Part shown: positions 56,901 to 60,000 of the stretch, in pieces
Layout: every line of letters begins with the position of its first letter
Numbering within the stretch: position 1 is the first letter of the stretch
DNA from: Bolinopsis microptera
Lineage: Eukaryota; Ctenophora; Tentaculata; Lobata; Bolinopsidae
NCBI RefSeq assembly: GCF_026151205.1
Contig: NC_087072.1
Coordinates: 11,944,169 to 12,004,168, forward strand
Reading direction: 5' to 3'
DNA: 60,000 nucleotides
Translations under genes and position numbers: made by a program
Notes under the pieces: model-generated
The model's database searches: none
The model's input: the letters and a program-made list of their open reading frames with translations, nothing else
What the model was told of the DNA's origin: nothing

Positions 56901-59900
56901 CGCTGATAACCGCTAATAACCTCTAATAACCGCTGATAACCGCTGATAACCGCTAATAACCTCTAATAACCGCTGATAACCGCTGATAACCGCTAATAAC
57001 TTCTAATAACCGCTAATAACCGCTAATAACCGCTGATAACCGCTGATAACCGCTAATAACCGCTAATAACCGCTAATAACCGCTAATAACCACTAATAAC
57101 CGCTGATAACCGCTTAAATAGTATCAGCATTCAGCAATGTCTGAAATGAGCAGCTTCCTACCCGGTATAATAAATATCGTGTGTTACTTAAGTTAATAAA
57201 GGGTGTTTTCTTACCCATAACAGGGTATCCGGCAGCTTGACAGGCGGCAGCATAGGCACCAGCATTATTACACACGTTATCATCGTTAGTGGGGTCTGTA
57301 CACACATCATACATACATCCCTGCAACAGCGGTTAGTGTTAAAGCTGGAATAATAATACTAAATATAATCATTAGCCTTTTTGAAACCTAAAATATTTTT
57401 TTAGGGGCGCCAACAAATTTCAGCGGGACGCCAAATGGTAAGCCTTTAAACTTTCGTGGAGTGTGTTTTCCCAACTGAATCATTTCCCAATATTAGCAGA
57501 CTATGGCTGTACCTTGAAGTACTCAGTAACATCAATAGGACAGGATCGGAAGGGTTCCTGCTTGTATCTGGAACAATACTGCTCCGCCAAGTTCCTCTGT
57601 TCCCTGGACACCTCATCACAAGGCTCTGGCGGTGTGGGCGGGTTCGGACACCCGTCATTATTGGACACCCTCCAAGCTTCTGCCATCGAGTTAGCATTCC
57701 CTACATTGTTTCCATCCCTGTCCTGGAAGTCGTTTCCAGCGTTACCGTCCCAGAGTCCGCACAAACACTGTGTCTTCTCGTAGTAAGTTCCGTGGATCTA
57801 GAGGAATTCCAATTGTTAAATTTGTATGTTGGGAGTATTTGGTATCAGATATTGAAGAACTAAAGGATATCGCAAGAGAAGATGACATTATTAAACTTAC
57901 CCAAAGACTAATGTATCCTCTTTGGGACGTCAACTCCATCATCTTTTGGTCCTCGATATAAATCTTGCAGTTGGAACCGGTAGGGCAGTAGATGTAGTCT
58001 CCAGCTTTAGAGTATTTCTTAAAAGGAGTAGCCACAGCACGTGGGGCCTGTCCATCAGGGGTCAGGCTGAGTCCTCCCCTCATCTCGATCAGATCACCAT
58101 CAAACAAGATTTGAGAATACCTGGTCAAACAAATTGTTAGGTTTTTGAAAGATCTAATGATGTACTTGAGTACTTGTAGAGTGCAAACATGTTGTGGGTA
58201 ATACTTAGGAATTTTGCGTATTTTGATCATTGTGGTAGATGTGGTTCTAATAGGTAATGGTATGTAAGCAGATGTGTGGTATTTTATACTTACTCGTGAA
58301 CAGAGACACTTCCTGCTCGATAGTTTTTCTCCCTGACCTCCCAATCTATTGTTTTAGCGAAACAGTAAGTACAATATCCCATGAAGTCGAATGGGCGACC
58401 ATCAAACGATCTGTAATGTGGATCTCCAGAGGCTGAACAAGTTGCAGATGCTGAAAAATAGAATACAATTAATTGTATATTCTACACACGTTATAGGTGT
58501 AATAGGTATAATAACTTGACATAATGTTTAAATTCAAGATGAGAATTTGATAATGATAACGTGCCGAACTGCAGAACAAATTAAGTTTCATTTTATGAAA
58601 ACCAGATAGAAGTAGAAATAAGAAAGCGAAACTAACGAGGCACACAACTACATAGAAGATAAGAATGTGTAAGTGAAAGTGGAAGTGAAACTAACGAGGC
58701 ACGCAACGAGCGCAGCAGTCATGTCGACCTGTAGCTGGTACCATACCCTGAAATAACCTTCTTTAGTTTGGGTTCAAACTATTACTAATAGTTAAGTATT
58801 AACATAAATTGGGCCACTACGAATGTGGCTTGCACTGTGAGTTCAGATACAACAAAGTATTAAAAACGGGTAGAAACTTGAAACAAAACTCAGACTTTAA
58901 AGCTTGGGCATACAACAACAAGCTTGCTAGGTTGCTTGCTAGGTTACTTGCTAGTTGCTAGGTTACTGACCCCCGAACAAGAAAGTCCTTGTTCCTCAGC
59001 AGATTTGCACCCACATCTGATCTGGCCGTAGAGCTGACACTTGCAAGAACTGCACTCGTCCTGCCCCGGAGTCTGGTAGTCCCCTAAAGGTTTCACTGAT
59101 ATCGTCTCTCCATCATCATTTCGGTAGACACAGTTAATTTCTGAAGGTAATATTCTTGGTAGGCTACATGGTTATCTGTAGAGTTTTGAAATTGTTGCTT
59201 TGTTTTCCACTTATCTCATGCGGATTACGGTTCCACTATTACATGGTAAATGTCATGTAATCTCAATGGGTGCCGATTGAGAACTTTGATCTCTACAAGT
59301 TAAGCTGACCTCAGCCTCCATTGTAAGTTAGCACAATTGGAGACTATGCGGGGAGATCACAAGAGGCCCCCGGTAAATTGTAGCCCGTTTGATTGTAGAG
59401 TACGCTGTATTGAACACAACACATTCTATACTGTAAGCGCGAGGGCTCTGGTTAGAGCAAACTAAGATTTAGGAACCAAGTACCGGACACCGGTTGAGGG
59501 GTGTGGCAGCTGGAAACGGTCGAATATCAATCTATTTACCTGTTTGCCAGACCGGAACCGGGTGGCAAACAGGAGAATTAATATTTTACTGAAAAATGTC
59601 GAAACTTCTGATAGCTGTACTGGTTTAACTAAGGTAAGAAAATTAAAAAAGCACTACCAGTATCCAAATAAAATTTTCAAAGAATACGGTTGATACCCTG
59701 TACTGCGGCCGATCTCCTTCTAAACCAGACCGGAACCGTAATCCGAACATTAAAGCCGGATATACGGGCAGATCCTATAAAACTCACCGTGGCAGACCGG
59801 AACCGTAATCCGAACATTAAAGCCGGATATACGGGCAGATCCTATAAAACTCACCGTGGCAAACCTCCAGGTTCCTAACGCTCATCTTGGCTTCCATGTT

Positions 59901-59986
59901 GTTTCTCATGGCTGTAGCAACCTTGTTCACCGCGGGGAAGTAAGGACGAAAGGTTGTAGCCTTGGCTCCATTGACGTACAGCTCTC
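48393..59986 (-). CDS. Large secreted VWD/C8/TIL/VWC/Ig/Sushi mosaic protein, 3' part
   Basis: Extracellular matrix or mucus-type protein; the 5' end lies beyond the window. Exons in transcript order: 59986-59855, 59150-58971, 58450-58294, 58120-57901, 57797-57513, 57320-57215, 56414-56268, 56142-55811, 55643-55548, 55404-55237, 54805-54677, 54270-54139, 53958-53808, 53679-53585, 53485-53389, 53262-53141, 52192-51970, 51721-51620, 50801-50616, 50448-50246, 50074-49898, 49796-49607, 49248-49066, 48889-48677, 48541-48393. All junctions are GT-AG and all phases agree, with a stop at 48395-48393. Two VWD-C8-TIL-VWC-Ig units are followed by Sushi and a short terminal domain. The parts recall SCO-spondin, zonadhesin and IgGFc-binding protein, but the Ig and Sushi mix is distinct; no orthologue is claimed. 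Confidence 0.9.
49257..49530. repeat. 16-18-bp array next to an Ig-exon acceptor
   Basis: Units GGCTGGTTTTAGAGTG with GAGGCTGG variants, about sixteen copies. On the gene strand each unit ends in AAAACCAG, a near copy of the real acceptor AACCAG that opens exon 49248-49066. Confidence 0.85.
49829..49942. repeat. Tandem duplication of an exon end with its donor
   Basis: CAATTACCTGCTCTGTCC... occurs at 49829 and again at 49891, period 62, with about 48 bases alike, separated by a run of 13 G. The copy at 49891 is the true end of the VWC exon (50074-49898). The outer copy duplicates about 45 coding bases plus the GTAATT donor inside the intron. Confidence 0.85.
50815..51525. repeat. 26-bp minisatellite, TTGTGGGGAGGCGGCTACAT type
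   Basis: About 27 units of ACAATTGTGGGGAGGCGGCT ACATTT, very homogeneous, with one unit enlarged at 51069 and one at 51350. It starts within 20 bases of the acceptor of the C8 exon, whose own pyrimidine tract (TTTCCCCACAG on the gene strand) resembles the unit. Open frames in all three plus frames ([20 protein letters not shown]) exist because 26 bp cycles through frames. Confidence 0.95.
52225..53088. repeat. 26-bp minisatellite, ATACCTGATCTTATCATCAT type
   Basis: About 33 units of CTCAATACCTGATCTTATCA TCATAC with ACCAT, ATCTCCAT and GATATT variants, within the intron that splits VWD2 (between exons 53262-53141 and 52192-51970). Confidence 0.95.
54139..59986 (-). CDS. First unit: VWC-like, VWD1, C8, TIL, VWC, two Ig domains
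   Basis: The part of the mosaic gene nearest its 5' end. 59986-59855 gives an Ig-type edge ending NLEVCH. 59150-58971 is VWC-like ([16 protein letters not shown]). VWD1 begins [19 protein letters not shown] (58450), has [10 protein letters not shown] (58120 exon) and ends [14 protein letters not shown] (57797 exon). The C8 part has [12 protein letters not shown] and CMYDVC, and is completed by [15 protein letters not shown] (57320 exon). [21 protein letters not shown] to CVEGCYCPP (56414 exon). [29 protein letters not shown] (56142 exon). Ig: [15 protein letters not shown] then ITWKNGDGI and ANDYVAEVM...CRFELIV. A further Ig segment is [15 protein letters not shown] to [11 protein letters not shown]. 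Confidence 0.88.
54295..54482. repeat. Three adjacent hairpins, one MITE-like
   Basis: 54295-54334 pairs AGTGCTTATATCTAG with CTAGTTATAAGCACT. 54337-54374 pairs GTGCTTATATCTAGG with CCTAGATATAAGCAC. 54376-54482 pairs CATGCTCATTTAGTCTCAAG with its exact inverse, plus a GTCGCCGAAAA inner stem, over 107 bp. They lie in the intron between two exons of one Ig domain. Confidence 0.85.
54921..55254. repeat. 31-bp array copying a splice donor eleven times
   Basis: Units ACTTACAGACATAGTCTGAC AATATAACATT at 54921, 54952, 54983 and onward to 55231. On the gene strand each reads GTCAGACTATGTCT|GTAAGTAATG. The last copy is the true 3' end of exon 55404-55237 with its donor. Ten of eleven copies keep GTAAGT; the one at about 55107 has lost it. 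Confidence 0.93.
56440..57115. repeat. 10-bp array, CCGCTAATAA / CCGCTGATAA
   Basis: About 67 decamers of CGCTAATAAC, CGCTGATAAC and CTCTAATAAC or TTCTAATAAC. The variants are ordered in longer repeated strings, so there is a higher-order period. It fills the intron between the TIL exon (56414-56268) and the C8 exon (57320-57215). Confidence 0.95.
58620..58970. other. Intron with small repeats
   Basis: AACTAACGAGGCAC occurs twice (58631 and 58690), and GCTAGGTTACTTGCTAG-type short repeats cover 58923-58966, again directly beside a donor. No other signal was found. Confidence 0.5.
59539..59573. repeat. Hairpin in the most 5' intron
   Basis: CCTGTTTGCCA at 59539 is exactly inverted as TGGCAAACAGG, ending at 59573, with a loop containing ACCGGAACCGG. 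The loop shares CAGACCGGAACCG with the 67-bp duplication at 59726. Confidence 0.75.
59726..59862. repeat. 67-bp tandem duplication including a splice donor
   Basis: Two copies, starting CAGACCGGAACCG at 59726 and 59793 and ending ACTCACCGTGGC. The second copy contains the true donor of exon 59986-59855 (CACG|GTGAGT on the gene strand). The first copy repeats the same donor 67 bases further into the intron. Confidence 0.88.
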
Positions 59987-60000
59987 CTGAAAAAGTTTAC

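Noticed and set aside
57456-57863. Plus-strand open frames of up to 135 codons over the VWD1/C8 exons
   Set aside because: They are antisense shadows of well-supported minus-strand exons with correct splice sites.

Overview
This is a 60-kb piece of an AT-rich animal genome. The evidence for an animal is a ten-exon GRASP (Golgi reassembly-stacking protein) gene with GT-AG introns, a multi-exon extracellular VWD/C8/TIL/VWC/Ig/Sushi protein gene, vertebrate-type TTAGGG repeats and many classes of retroelement. The species cannot be read from the sequence. RT proteins with PHD fingers and very repeat-rich introns would fit an early-branching lineage such as a cnidarian or sponge, but that is an inference.

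Layout. About 1-36 kb is a graveyard of mobile elements. It holds a minus-strand CR1/jockey-like LINE (about 1.78-4.15 kb) whose upstream part lies in a homopolymer-inflated, probably badly assembled stretch (3.4-7.74 kb). It also holds a 0.6-0.7 kb direct repeat (1137-1758 and 8257-8981), LINE fragments near 9-10 kb, and a palindromic element with a 9-bp direct repeat at its ends and a TCAGGG/TTAGGG core (15.2-16.1 kb). Further along are a LINE ORF1 relic (17.4-18.3 kb), a tRNA-derived SINE (19.0-19.37 kb) and a badly frameshifted plus-strand LINE (about 23.2-26.73 kb). The key structure is nested: a minus-strand PHD-finger/reverse transcriptase/Zn/nuclease-like retroelement gene (27411-35668) has been split near its start by a young, structurally complete Ty3/gypsy LTR retrotransposon (30724-35616). 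That insertion has visually identical 193-bp LTRs and a 4-bp GCTG target duplication. Its gag and pol share one frame, separated by a single UGA followed by CUA.

36.5-47.7 kb is the complete plus-strand GRASP gene (450 aa by my splice model). Its introns hold minisatellites, an hAT-like TIR element (37.85-39.21 kb) and a giant fold-back Tc1/mariner-like palindrome (41.13-45.48 kb), itself interrupted by a 449-bp hAT-type MITE with a perfect 8-bp target duplication.

48.39-60 kb is the 3' part of a convergent minus-strand gene for a large secreted mosaic protein. It is built from two copies of a VWC-like/VWD/C8/TIL/VWC/Ig unit and ends in Ig, Sushi and a short Ig-like tail; its 5' end lies outside the window. 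Nearly every intron has a tandem array, and several arrays copy the adjacent splice site.
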